Shown: positions 17,147 through 24,663 of the stretch, piece by piece
Numbering within the stretch: position 1 is the first letter of the stretch
Layout of the letters: every line of letters begins with the position of its first letter
NCBI RefSeq assembly: GCF_900112425.1
Contig: NZ_FOLP01000028.1
Location: 1-64,000 of the forward strand
DNA from: Variovorax sp. OK212
Lineage (GTDB): Bacteria > Pseudomonadota > Gammaproteobacteria > Burkholderiales > Burkholderiaceae_C
Length of the DNA stretch: 64,000 nt
Direction: 5' to 3'
The notes under the pieces: model-generated
Seen by the model: only the letters and a program-made list of their open reading frames with translations
The model's database searches: none
What the model was told of the DNA's origin: nothing
Made by a program: the position numbers and the translations under genes

Positions 17147-18343
17147 TCAGGCGGGGTTGATGCCGGCAACGCCGTTGTAGCGGTCGCCGCCCTTCTGGTA
17201 GCTGGAGAACATCTGGCGCCCGATGATGTGCTTCATCACCTCGATCGAGCCGCCCGCGATCTTCACGATGCGCGCGTCGGCGTAGGCCCGCGCGATCGGA
17301 TATTCCCACATGTAGCCCCAGCCGCCGAACAGCTGCAGGCACTCGTCGACGATCTTGCAGTGCGTGTTCGACAGCCACATCTTGGCCATGGCCGCGTCGA
17401 CCGCGTCGAGCTCGCCCTGCATGAAACTCTCGATGCACTTGTCTGTGAACTGGCGGCCCACCACGGCCTCGGTCTTGAGCTCGGCGAGCTTGAACTGCGT
17501 GTTCTGGAAGTCGCCGATGGTCTTGCCGAAGGCCTTGCGGTTGGCCACGTAGTCGACCGTCCACTCCACCACCGTCTCGGCCACCGTGGCCGAGCGGATG
17601 GCCTGGGCCAGGCGCTCCTGCGCGAGCTTGGTCATCATCAGTTCGAAGCCGCGGCCTTCCTCGCCGAGCATGGCCGAGGCCGGCACGCGCACCTCGTCGA
17701 AGAACAGCTCCGACGTGTCCTGGCCCTTCATGCCGAGCTTCTGCAGGTTCTTGCCGCGGCGAAAACCCGGCAGGCTGGTGTCGACCAGGAACAGCGTGAC
17801 GCCCTTGGCGCCGGCCGTGGAGTCGGTCTTGGTGGCCAGCACGATCACGTCGCACAGCTGCCCGTTGGAGATGAACACCTTCTGCCCGGAGATCACGAAG
17901 TCGTCGCCATCGCGAACCGCCTTGGTGCGGATCGCCTTCAGGTCGGAGCCGGCGTGGGGCTCGGTCATGCCGAGCGAGCCGATCGCCTCGCCGCGCACCA
18001 TCTTCGGCAGCCACTGCTTCTTCTGCGCCTCGGTGCCGAAAGACTTCACGTAGGTGGCCACCAGGTCGCAATGGATCATGAAGCCCGGGCCGGTGTAGCC
18101 CGAGCGCGCCATTTCCTCGAACACCACCACGTCGAACAGGTAGTCGGCGCCGGCGCCGCCGTATTCCTCGGGGATGGTGCAGCAGAGCATGCCCGCCGCG
18201 CCGGCCTTGCGCCAGAGCTCGCGCGGCACGATGCCTTCGCTTTCCCACGCCGCGTGGTGGGGCGCAATCTCGTTTTCGATGAACTTTCGCACCATGTCGC
18301 GGAAGGCATCGTGCTCCTCGCTGAAGAGTCCGCGTTTGATCAC
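17147..18343 (-). CDS. Acyl-CoA dehydrogenase (LCAD/IVD-like)
   Basis: A 398-residue FAD enzyme that forms an alpha,beta-double bond in an acyl-CoA. FAD/substrate motifs are GSLGMTEPHAGSDLKAI (~132-148) and ISGQKVFISNG. The C-terminal position where MCAD carries its catalytic Glu (YEGT) reads AGGSIEV. The candidate base is the Glu in LAQERLAQAI, the place used by long-chain and isovaleryl-CoA dehydrogenases. The FGGWGYMWEYPIAR signature is intact. The paired dehydrogenase gene lies 34 nt upstream, so the two may act on successive intermediates or form one complex. Confidence 0.94.
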   Translation of the reverse strand: MIKRGLFSEEHDAFRDMVRKFIENEIAPHHAAWESEGIVPRELWRKAGAAGMLCCTIPEEYGGAGADYLFDVVVFEEMARSGYTGPGFMIHCDLVATYVKSFGTEAQKKQWLPKMVRGEAIGSLGMTEPHAGSDLKAIRTKAVRDGDDFVISGQKVFISNGQLCDVIVLATKTDSTAGAKGVTLFLVDTSLPGFRRGKNLQKLGMKGQDTSELFFDEVRVPASAMLGEEGRGFELMMTKLAQERLAQAIRSATVAETVVEWTVDYVANRKAFGKTIGDFQNTQFKLAELKTEAVVGRQFTDKCIESFMQGELDAVDAAMAKMWLSNTHCKIVDECLQLFGGWGYMWEYPIARAYADARIVKIAGGSIEVMKHIIGRQMFSSYQKGGDRYNGVAGINPA

Positions 18344-18377
18344 ATTGTTTCCTTCACAAGGGAAGTCGCTACTGCGG

Positions 18378-19544
18378 TCAGTACGACTTGGGCAGGTCCA
18401 GCACCTTCTCGGCGATGAACGACAGGATGAGCTGCTCGGTGATGGGCGCGATGCGCGTGATGGTCACCTCGCGCAGCAAGCGCTCGACGTGGTATTCCTT
18501 GGCGTAGCCGAAGCCGCCGTGCGTGAGCACCGCCTGCAGCGCCGAGTCGTAGCCCGCGCGCGCGCCCAGGAACTTGGCCGTGTTGGCCTCCGCGCCGCAG
18601 GGCCGGTGGTTGTCGTAGAGCCAGGCGCCCTTCATGGTCATCGCCCAGGCCGCTTCCAGCGCCATCCAGCGCTCGGCCAGCGGATGCTGGATGCCCTGGT
18701 TCTGGCCGATGGGGCGGTCGAACACCACGCGGTCGCGCGCGTACCGCGTGGCGCGGCGCAATGCGTCCTGGCCGATGGCAATGGCCTCGGCCGCCACCAG
18801 CAGCCGCTCGGGGTTCAGGCTGTGCAGGATGTAGCTGAAGCCCTTGCCTTCCTCGCCGACACGGTCCGCGTCGGGAATGAACAGGCCGTCGATGAAGATG
18901 GCGTTGGAGTCCACCGCCTTGCGGCCCATCTTCGGGATGCGGCGCACCTCGATCTTGCTGCGGTCCAGGTCGGTGTAGAAGATGGTGATGCCGTCGGTCG
19001 GTCGCTTGCAGTCTTCCAGCTTGGTCGTGCGCGTGAGCAGCATGATCTTGTTGGCGACCTGCGCGGTCGAGGTCCACACCTTCTGGCCGTGCACCACGTA
19101 GCCGCCCGGCACCTTCTCGGCGAAGGTCTTGATGGCGGTGGTGTTCAGCCCCGCGTCGGGCTCGGTGAAGCCGAAGCAACATTGGTCCTTGCCCTCGACC
19201 AGGCGCGGCAGCCAGCGCTTGCGCTGGTCCTCGGTGCCGAAGACCACGATGGGGTGCGGCCCGAACAGGTTGATGTGCACCGTCGATGCGGCCGCCATCG
19301 CGCCGCCGTGGCTCGCCACCTCGTGCAACATGATCACCGCCTCGGTCACGCCCAGGCCGGCGCCGCCGTACTCCTGCGGCATGGTGATGCCGAGCCAGCC
19401 TGCATCGGCCATGGCGCGGTGAAAGGCCTTGGGGAACTCGCCGTCGTCGTCGCGGGCGAGCCAGTATTCGTCGTCGAACGACCTCACCACGGCGCCGACG
19501 CCGTCGCGAATGGCCGTGTGGTCCTCGGGGATCGAGAAGTCCAT
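18378..19544 (-). CDS. Acyl-CoA dehydrogenase, divergent C-terminus
   Basis: A 388-residue FAD enzyme. N-terminal DFSIPEDHTAIRDGV, the FAD motif CFGFTEPDAGLNTTAI and GQKVWTSTAQVANKI mark the family. The usual GGYGY...YRDARI stretch appears as GGFGYAKEYHVERLLREVTI, and the EGT catalytic loop is replaced by APITEQLI. The Glu in NPERLLVA is the probable catalytic base, as in LCAD-type enzymes. It lies between the CoA-ester lyase and the second dehydrogenase. The acyl substrate is unknown; the operon suggests a branched or dicarboxylic acyl-CoA. Confidence 0.92.
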   Translation of the reverse strand: MDFSIPEDHTAIRDGVGAVVRSFDDEYWLARDDDGEFPKAFHRAMADAGWLGITMPQEYGGAGLGVTEAVIMLHEVASHGGAMAAASTVHINLFGPHPIVVFGTEDQRKRWLPRLVEGKDQCCFGFTEPDAGLNTTAIKTFAEKVPGGYVVHGQKVWTSTAQVANKIMLLTRTTKLEDCKRPTDGITIFYTDLDRSKIEVRRIPKMGRKAVDSNAIFIDGLFIPDADRVGEEGKGFSYILHSLNPERLLVAAEAIAIGQDALRRATRYARDRVVFDRPIGQNQGIQHPLAERWMALEAAWAMTMKGAWLYDNHRPCGAEANTAKFLGARAGYDSALQAVLTHGGFGYAKEYHVERLLREVTITRIAPITEQLILSFIAEKVLDLPKSY

Positions 19545-19596
19545 TGCAGATGTCTCCGTTGCTTGAAGGGGCGAGTGGGCGAAGGCGCGCTGCGCT

Positions 19597-20466
19597 TCAG
19601 CCTTCGAGGCCGAGCGTGCGGCGCGCCTGTTTCAGATGGGGCATGTCGAGCATCGCGCCGTCGAGGCCGACGGTGCCCGCATCGGGCTGGGCCGCGAAGG
19701 CCTCGACCACGCGGCGCGCGTGGGCCAGTTCGGCCTCGCTCGGCGAGAAGGCCTCGTTGATCACCGCGACCTGGTCGGGGTGGATGGCGATGCGGCCGGC
19801 AAAGCCGCGGCGGCGCGACACGGCGCACGAAGCCACGAGGCCGGCCGCGTCGCGGAAGTCGGCGTAGAGCGTGTCGATGGCCGGCACGCCCGCGGCGGCC
19901 GCGGCGCACAGGCACATCGAGTTGGCCAGCGTGTACAGCGGCGACAGGCTGCCGTCCGCGTCGCGGTTCGAGATGGCGCCGATGGCCGCCGACAGGTCTT
20001 CGGCGCCCCAGGTGATGCCGGCGAGCCGCGGCACGTCGCGCGTGTAGCTGGCCATGGTGAGCATGGCCTGTGCGGTTTCGGTGGCCACCGGCACGATGCG
20101 CACCGTGCCCGGCGCGATGCCGGCGCGGGCCTCGAGTGCATCGAGGCAGAAGGCGACGCGGCGGATGTCGTCGGCGCTGCGCGTCTTCGGCAGCATGATG
20201 CCGGCCAGCCCGGGCACCACCACGGCGGCGAGGTCCTGCATGGCCAGGCCGGAGTCGAGCGGGTTGATGCGCACGTACAGCTGCGTCTGCAGGCGCGCCG
20301 CGTGCTCGGCGATGAAGGCGGTGGCGCTGCCGCGCGCCGCGGCCTTGTGCGCGGGCGCCACGGCGTCTTCCAGGTCGAGGATCAGCGCGTCGGCGGGGCT
20401 GCCCAGCCCCTTGGCGAGCTTGCGTTCGCTGTCGGCCGGCACGAAGAGCATCGAGCGCAGGGCCAT
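19597..20466 (-). CDS. HpcH/HpaI (CitE-like) CoA-ester lyase
   Basis: A 289-residue TIM-barrel lyase. Start MALRSMLFVPADSERKLAKG is the standard CitE-like opening. ADALILDLEDAVAP carries the Mg-binding Asp/Glu, and YVRINPLDSG, IMLPKTRS and WGAEDLSAAIG follow. Such enzymes split malyl-, citramalyl- or similar 3-hydroxyacyl-CoA into acetyl-CoA or pyruvate fragments. Its ATG overlaps the stop of the MaoC gene by one base. The hydratase plus lyase pair resembles the mesaconyl/itaconyl-CoA hydratase and citramalyl-CoA lyase pairing; this assignment is inference. Confidence 0.88.
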   Translation of the reverse strand: MALRSMLFVPADSERKLAKGLGSPADALILDLEDAVAPAHKAAARGSATAFIAEHAARLQTQLYVRINPLDSGLAMQDLAAVVVPGLAGIMLPKTRSADDIRRVAFCLDALEARAGIAPGTVRIVPVATETAQAMLTMASYTRDVPRLAGITWGAEDLSAAIGAISNRDADGSLSPLYTLANSMCLCAAAAAGVPAIDTLYADFRDAAGLVASCAVSRRRGFAGRIAIHPDQVAVINEAFSPSEAELAHARRVVEAFAAQPDAGTVGLDGAMLDMPHLKQARRTLGLEG

Positions 20467-20924
20467 CACGCGGCCTCCGGCTTGCGCAGCATCAGGGCCT
20501 GGCGCCGCAGCGTGGCCACTTCTTCGTCGCGCTGGTTGAAGCCCTGGTGCAGGAAGGTCACGATGCCGGCGTTGGGCCGCGACTTGCTCGCGCGCACCTC
20601 GAGCACCGTGGTGCGCGAGCGCAGCGTGTCGCCGGCGAACACCGGCGCGGGAAAGCGCACGTCGGTCATGCCCAGGTTGGCCACCGTGGTGCCCAGCGTG
20701 GTGTCCTGCACCGACAGGCCGATGACCAGCCCGAGCGTGAAGATGCTGTTCATCAGCGGCTTTGCGAACTCGGTACCTTTGGCGTACTCTGCGTCGATGT
20801 GGATGGCCGCCGGGTTGCAGGTGGCGTTGCTGAACCACATGTTGTCCGACTCGAGCACAGTGCGCCGTATCTCATGATCGAAACGCTGTTCGACCACGAA
20901 TTCCTCGAACCATTTTCCAGCCAT
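20466..20924 (-). CDS. MaoC-family (hot-dog) hydratase-like protein
   Basis: A 152-residue single hot-dog protein starting MAGKWFEEFVVEQRFDHEI after AGGAGA. The motif position where R-hydratases have D-x-N-P-x-H reads TCNPAAIHID. Asn-Pro and His are kept but the catalytic Asp is not, as in mesaconyl-CoA-type hydratases rather than PhaJ. FPAPVFAGDTL is the conserved strand. It is first in the minus operon running to 13,645, translationally coupled to the CoA-ester lyase, and 111 nt from the divergent reductase. It likely hydrates an enoyl-CoA that the lyase then cleaves. Confidence 0.85.
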   Translation of the reverse strand: MAGKWFEEFVVEQRFDHEIRRTVLESDNMWFSNATCNPAAIHIDAEYAKGTEFAKPLMNSIFTLGLVIGLSVQDTTLGTTVANLGMTDVRFPAPVFAGDTLRSRTTVLEVRASKSRPNAGIVTFLHQGFNQRDEEVATLRRQALMLRKPEAA

Positions 20925-20952
20925 CGACTCGTCTCCTGTGCTGTGTCGTTGA

Positions 20953-20975
20953 GCGTATGGATGTACATCATACGC
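20953..20975. promoter_or_regulatory. Palindrome in the divergent promoter
   Basis: GCGTAT (20,953-20,958) and ATACGC (20,970-20,975) are exact inverted repeats around an inner palindrome GATGTACATC. The element lies midway between the divergent starts 20,924 and 21,036. It includes TGTACATCAT, also seen at 30,602 and nearly at 35,091. Confidence 0.5.
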
Positions 20976-20980
20976 ATGTG

Positions 20981-20992
20981 TACTATAGCGGA
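20981..20992 (+). promoter_or_regulatory. Weak copy of the shared TACGGTAGCGTA motif
   Basis: TACTATAGCGGA matches 9 of 12 positions of the consensus and lies 43 nt before the reductase start. It is the weakest member of the set on the plus strand and could equally serve as a -10 region. Confidence 0.4.
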
Positions 20993-21035
20993 TTTGAACC
21001 AGCGGCATACCGTCCGCACCCCCGGAGAAACCCAC

Positions 21036-22052
21036 ATGTCCCAGCGCGTCAACAGACAGGTTCTTCTTGCTTCGCGGCCCCCCGGCATTCCGCAGGCGGA
21101 ACACTTCGAGATCGTCACGAGCCCGGTGCCGGAGCTGCAGCCCGGCGAGGTGCTGGTGCGCAACATCTACCTCTCGGTGGAGCCCGCAATGAGGGGCTGG
21201 GTGGCCGCGGTGGCGAACTACTCGGAGCCGGTGGCCATCGGCGCGGTCATGCGCTCTTTTGCGGCGGGGCGCATCGAGGCATCGCGCGACCCGGCGTTGC
21301 CTGTCGGCACCAAGGTGACAGGCCTCTTCGGCTGGCAGGACTACGCGGTGGTGCAGGGCACGGCGATCGAACGGCGCGTGGAGGAAGACGACCTGCCGCT
21401 GTCTACCTCGCTCGGCGTGATGGGCATCAACGGCGTGACGGCGCACTTCGGCCTGCTGGAACTCGGCCAGCCTAAGGCTGGCGAGACCGTCGTGGTCTCT
21501 ACGGCCGCGGGTGCCGTGGGCTCGTGCGTCGGGCAGATCGCCAGGATCCACGGTTGCCGCACCGTGGGCATTGCCGGAGGGCCCGACAAGCGCGCGCTGT
21601 GCGTCGAACGCTTCGGCTTCGATGCGGCCGTCGACTACAAGACCGACGACTTTGCCGAGCAGCTCGCGAAGGCTTGCGAAGGCGGTGTCGATGTGTACTA
21701 CGACAACACCGCTGGCGCCATCAGCGACGCGGTGATGGCGCACCTCAACGTCGGTGCGCGCATTGTCGTGTGCGGCACGGCATCGGTCGCAAGCTGGAAC
21801 CCCGCGCCGCAGGGCCCGCGCGTGGAACGCCACCTGCTGGTGAAGCGCGCGCGCATGCAGGGCTTCGTGATCTTCGACCATGCCGACCGCTATCCCGCGG
21901 CCCGCCGCGATCTGGCGCAATGGCTGCGCGAAGGCAAGCTGGTGTACCTCGAGGAGGTGCTCGACGGCATCGCGCACGCGCCCGACGCCGTCGCGGGGCT
22001 CTACCGCGGCGAGAACCTCGGCAAGCGCCTCATTCGCCTCACGGACGACTGA
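21036..22052 (+). CDS. NADP-dependent medium-chain reductase (CurA-like)
   Basis: A 338-residue zinc-free MDR enzyme starting MSQRVNRQVLLASRP. The family opening R.VLLASRP.G.P, then YLSVEPAMRGW, the NADPH-binding AAGAVGSCVGQIA (~155-167) and YDNTAG match the leukotriene B4 dehydrogenase/curcumin reductase group. Such enzymes reduce alpha,beta-enone double bonds. It has its own promoter, divergent from the MaoC operon and convergent with the PaaI-like gene 17 nt downstream. It may clear unsaturated by-products of acyl-CoA catabolism; the substrate is not determinable. Confidence 0.9.
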   Translation: MSQRVNRQVLLASRPPGIPQAEHFEIVTSPVPELQPGEVLVRNIYLSVEPAMRGWVAAVANYSEPVAIGAVMRSFAAGRIEASRDPALPVGTKVTGLFGWQDYAVVQGTAIERRVEEDDLPLSTSLGVMGINGVTAHFGLLELGQPKAGETVVVSTAAGAVGSCVGQIARIHGCRTVGIAGGPDKRALCVERFGFDAAVDYKTDDFAEQLAKACEGGVDVYYDNTAGAISDAVMAHLNVGARIVVCGTASVASWNPAPQGPRVERHLLVKRARMQGFVIFDHADRYPAARRDLAQWLREGKLVYLEEVLDGIAHAPDAVAGLYRGENLGKRLIRLTDD

Positions 22053-22069
22053 AGAGCATCAGAAAAGAT

Positions 22070-22549
22070 TCAGGCGCGTTGCGGCATGCCCGGCAGCCGC
22101 AGCGCCTGGTCGCCGTCGGACTCGGCCAGCAGCGGGCCGCGGCGGAAGACGCCGCTCACGCGCAACACGGTCTCGCCATCGGCCTGCACCAACCCTTGCG
22201 AGAACACGAGGTTGCGCGTGACCTTCAGCACGTCGGCGCGGCCCTGCACCCAGCTGCCCAGCGGAGCGATGGCGAGGAAGTCGGTCTGCAGGCTGATCGT
22301 CGGCAGGAACTGGCGCGGAATGTCGGTCTGGTACTGCGCCGCCGTCGACACCAGGATGTCCGCGAAGGTGCACAGCATGCCGCCGTGGCAGCCTTGCCCC
22401 GGGTTGACATGCTTCGGCCCCACGCGAAACCCGAGCAGCAGGTGGTCGTCGGCCCAGCGGGCGAACAGCGGGCCGTTGTGCACCGCGAACGCACCGCCCA
22501 GTTCGACCGGTTCGAAGCCTTCCGGCGCGGCAGCAGTCTGTGGATTCAT
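22070..22549 (-). CDS. PaaI-family hot-dog acyl-CoA thioesterase
   Basis: A 159-residue protein. The family motif is GCHGGMLCTFADILVSTAA (His-Gly-Gly and the acidic residue of the hot-dog helix), followed by TISLQTDFLAIAPLG. It would hydrolyse a short or aromatic acyl-CoA and relieve CoA sequestration. It is the last gene of the nine-gene minus operon, 13 nt after the CoA transferase. Confidence 0.87.
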   Translation of the reverse strand: MNPQTAAAPEGFEPVELGGAFAVHNGPLFARWADDHLLLGFRVGPKHVNPGQGCHGGMLCTFADILVSTAAQYQTDIPRQFLPTISLQTDFLAIAPLGSWVQGRADVLKVTRNLVFSQGLVQADGETVLRVSGVFRRGPLLAESDGDQALRLPGMPQRA

Positions 22550-22562
22550 GAGCTGAGGCGGT

Positions 22563-23807
22563 TCAGGCGGTGCGCCGCATCGCGGCCCATGCCGCTTGCA
22601 AAGGGTCGCGGTGTTCGGGGGCGGCGATGGCGATCAGCGCCTCAGCGCGCGCGTCGAGCGAGAGCCCGCGCAGTTCGGCCACGCCGTGTTCGGTGACCAC
22701 CGCGTCGGCCAGGTAGCGCGGCAGCGTGCACAGGCTCTGGTCGGTCAGCGACGGCACGATGCGCGACACGGTGCCCTTGCGCGCGGTGGCCGCCAGGCAG
22801 ATCAGCAGCCGCCCGCCGCGCGAGGCGAGCGCGCCTTGCGCAAAGACGGGCAGGCCGCCGGCACCGGCCTGGATGACGCCGCCCGCGCGCTCCGCGTTGA
22901 CCTGCCCGAAGAGGTCGACCTCGATCGCCGAGTTGATCGCCACGAAGCGGGGAATGGCCGCGATCACCGCCGTGTTGTGCGTGTGCAAGACGTCGCGGAT
23001 CGCCAGCGAAGGCAGGTCGGCCGCGAAGTGGTGGAAGGCGGTGTCGCCCAGCACCACGCCGGTGGTGATGGGCGCACTGCGGTCGAGCGCACCGGCCTCC
23101 CACAGCACGCGAAGCGCGCTCGACACCAGCCCGCCATGAAAGCGCAACCGCCGGTGCGATGCCAGCGCCCGCCCGAGCGCCAGCGGCACCGAGCCGATGC
23201 CGAACTGCAGCGTGTCGCCGTCGCGCACCAGCGTGGCGGCATGCGCGCCGATGCGCAGTTCCGTTTCGCCAGCGGCCGGGTCGGTGAAGCTGGCCAGTGG
23301 CGCATCGGCCTCCACGGCCACGTCGATCTTCGACACGTGCACCCGAAAGCCGCCCTGCGTGCGCGGCATGCGCGGATTGATGTGCGCCACGCGCTTGCCC
23401 GCGCGCGACCACACCAGCGGAAGAAAGTCGCCCGTGAGGCCGGGGCTGCACCAGCCTTCGGCATCGGGCGGGGTGAGCTGCGCAATGGCCACGTCGGGCG
23501 GCGGGCTCTCCCGCAGGTGGCGGGCGAGGCCCACGTAGTCGAGGCTCAGCAACTCGGCGCGGCGCTCGGCCATGCCCGCGCGCACCGAGGGCGACATGAA
23601 GAAAGCCTGCTGGCGCGCCAGCGGGTGCACCGCAAGGTAGTCGGTGCGGTCGATGCCGGGGAACTGCACGCCGGTGAAAGTGACGTCGCGCGCGCGCTCC
23701 GGGTCGGCCTGCAGCTCCTGCTGCAGCAGCGCTGATTCGTTGCTCAGCGTGGGCACGAACACACGCAGGCCGGGCTGGAGCGCGTCGATGAGGCGGGCAG
23801 AGGTCAT
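22563..23807 (-). CDS. Acetyl-CoA hydrolase/CoA-transferase family protein (Cat1/4-hydroxybutyrate CoA-transferase-like)
   Basis: A 414-residue family I CoA transferase. The start MTSARLIDALQPG overlaps the preceding stop by 4 nt (ATGA). The C-terminal half has GGVIQAG.GGLPVF and VVTEHGVAELRGLSLDARAEALIAIAAPEHRDPL, the strongly conserved tail of acetyl-CoA hydrolase/transferases. The active-site Glu of the family normally lies in an E-x-G motif in the middle; the corresponding stretch here (FVAINSAIEVDLFGQVN) carries the Glu. It would move CoA between acyl groups, saving ATP in activating the entering acid. Confidence 0.88.
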   Translation of the reverse strand: MTSARLIDALQPGLRVFVPTLSNESALLQQELQADPERARDVTFTGVQFPGIDRTDYLAVHPLARQQAFFMSPSVRAGMAERRAELLSLDYVGLARHLRESPPPDVAIAQLTPPDAEGWCSPGLTGDFLPLVWSRAGKRVAHINPRMPRTQGGFRVHVSKIDVAVEADAPLASFTDPAAGETELRIGAHAATLVRDGDTLQFGIGSVPLALGRALASHRRLRFHGGLVSSALRVLWEAGALDRSAPITTGVVLGDTAFHHFAADLPSLAIRDVLHTHNTAVIAAIPRFVAINSAIEVDLFGQVNAERAGGVIQAGAGGLPVFAQGALASRGGRLLICLAATARKGTVSRIVPSLTDQSLCTLPRYLADAVVTEHGVAELRGLSLDARAEALIAIAAPEHRDPLQAAWAAMRRTA

Positions 23808-24205
23808 GCGGCGCCCCGGCGCTCGACGCGGGCGGTGCCCGTCATGAGTTCGCTGCCGTCGGTGGCCAGCGCGCTGAGCGTGTAGATGCCGCAGGCGCCT
23901 TCGGTGCCCGTCAGCGTGCCGGTGAACCGCACGGTGTCGCCGAGCTTCGCGACACCGGTGAAGCGGGTCTGCAGCGCGCGCACGCTGCCGGGGCCGAAGT
24001 GGCTGCTGCACAGCCGCGCGGCGTACGCCATCGTCAGCATGCCGTGCACCACCGGGCGGTCGAAGCCCGCGGCCTGCGCGGTGGCAAGGTCCAGGTGCAG
24101 CGGGTTGTGGTCGCCCGAGGCGGCCGCGAACAGCGCCAGGTCGACCGCGCTCACGGGGCCGCAGTTCAGCGTGATCTGCGCGGGATAGGGTGTGTGCGCG
24201 GTCAT
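23804..24205 (-). CDS. MaoC-like hydratase, catalytic small subunit
   Basis: A 133-residue single hot-dog domain. It contains the full hydratase motif SGDHNPLHLD (Asp and His kept) and the PVVHGMLTMAYAARL helix. It overlaps neighbours on both sides by 4 nt. With the next gene upstream, a hot-dog protein lacking these residues, it looks like one half of a heteromeric enoyl-CoA hydratase, as in the ChsH1/ChsH2 arrangement of steroid degraders. The partner model is inference. Confidence 0.85.
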   Translation of the reverse strand: MTAHTPYPAQITLNCGPVSAVDLALFAAASGDHNPLHLDLATAQAAGFDRPVVHGMLTMAYAARLCSSHFGPGSVRALQTRFTGVAKLGDTVRFTGTLTGTEGACGIYTLSALATDGSELMTGTARVERRGAA

Positions 24206-24663
24206 GCGGAGGCCGCGGGGTTCAGGGTATTGCGCACCAGGATCGTCTGGCGACTCGTGGCGACCGGTCCGGCGGCGGCACGGTAGTGCGTGTCGACCAC
24301 GATGAAGGTGAAGGCGCCTTCCTTCTTGTCGTAGATATCGCTCACGGTGCGGCTGACCTCGATGCGGTCGCCCGCGTGCACCGGCGCCAGGCATTCGAAG
24401 GACTGCTCGGCATGCAGCACGCCGCGCAGCGGCACGTCGAGCAGCCTCATGAGTTGCGCGCTGCTGAAGTGCTCGCCCTCGATCGCCTTCAGGAACGTGG
24501 GCGGCACCGGGCAGGCCGGGTGGCCGGCCGCTTGCGCGGCCACCGGGTCCCAGTAGACCGGATCGGTCTCGCCGGTGGCCTGGCAGAACAGCTTGACGCG
24601 CCAGGCATCGACGTCCACCAGCGTTGGGGGCGTCGTGAAGCCGACGCGGCTGCGGTCGGTCAT
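24202..24663 (-). CDS. MaoC N-terminal-like hot-dog protein, probably non-catalytic subunit
   Basis: A 153-residue protein related to the N-terminal half of two-domain MaoC hydratases (FAS1-like). The motif position reads TGETDPVYWD: Asp is Glu and His is Tyr, so by itself it should not hydrate. VPPTFLKAI and ECLAPVHAGDRIEVSRTVSDIYDKKEGAFTFIVVDT are well conserved and likely form the acyl-binding site. It overlaps the FadJ-like gene and the catalytic hot-dog gene by 4 nt each, fitting an obligate complex with the latter. Confidence 0.84.
   Translation of the reverse strand: MTDRSRVGFTTPPTLVDVDAWRVKLFCQATGETDPVYWDPVAAQAAGHPACPVPPTFLKAIEGEHFSSAQLMRLLDVPLRGVLHAEQSFECLAPVHAGDRIEVSRTVSDIYDKKEGAFTFIVVDTHYRAAAGPVATSRQTILVRNTLNPAASA

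Noticed and set aside
20466..21977. Long minus-strand frame covering the divergent promoter and the reductase gene
   Set aside because: Only its C-terminal 152 residues are a real MaoC protein; the upstream part is antisense to the reductase and crosses the promoter palindrome.
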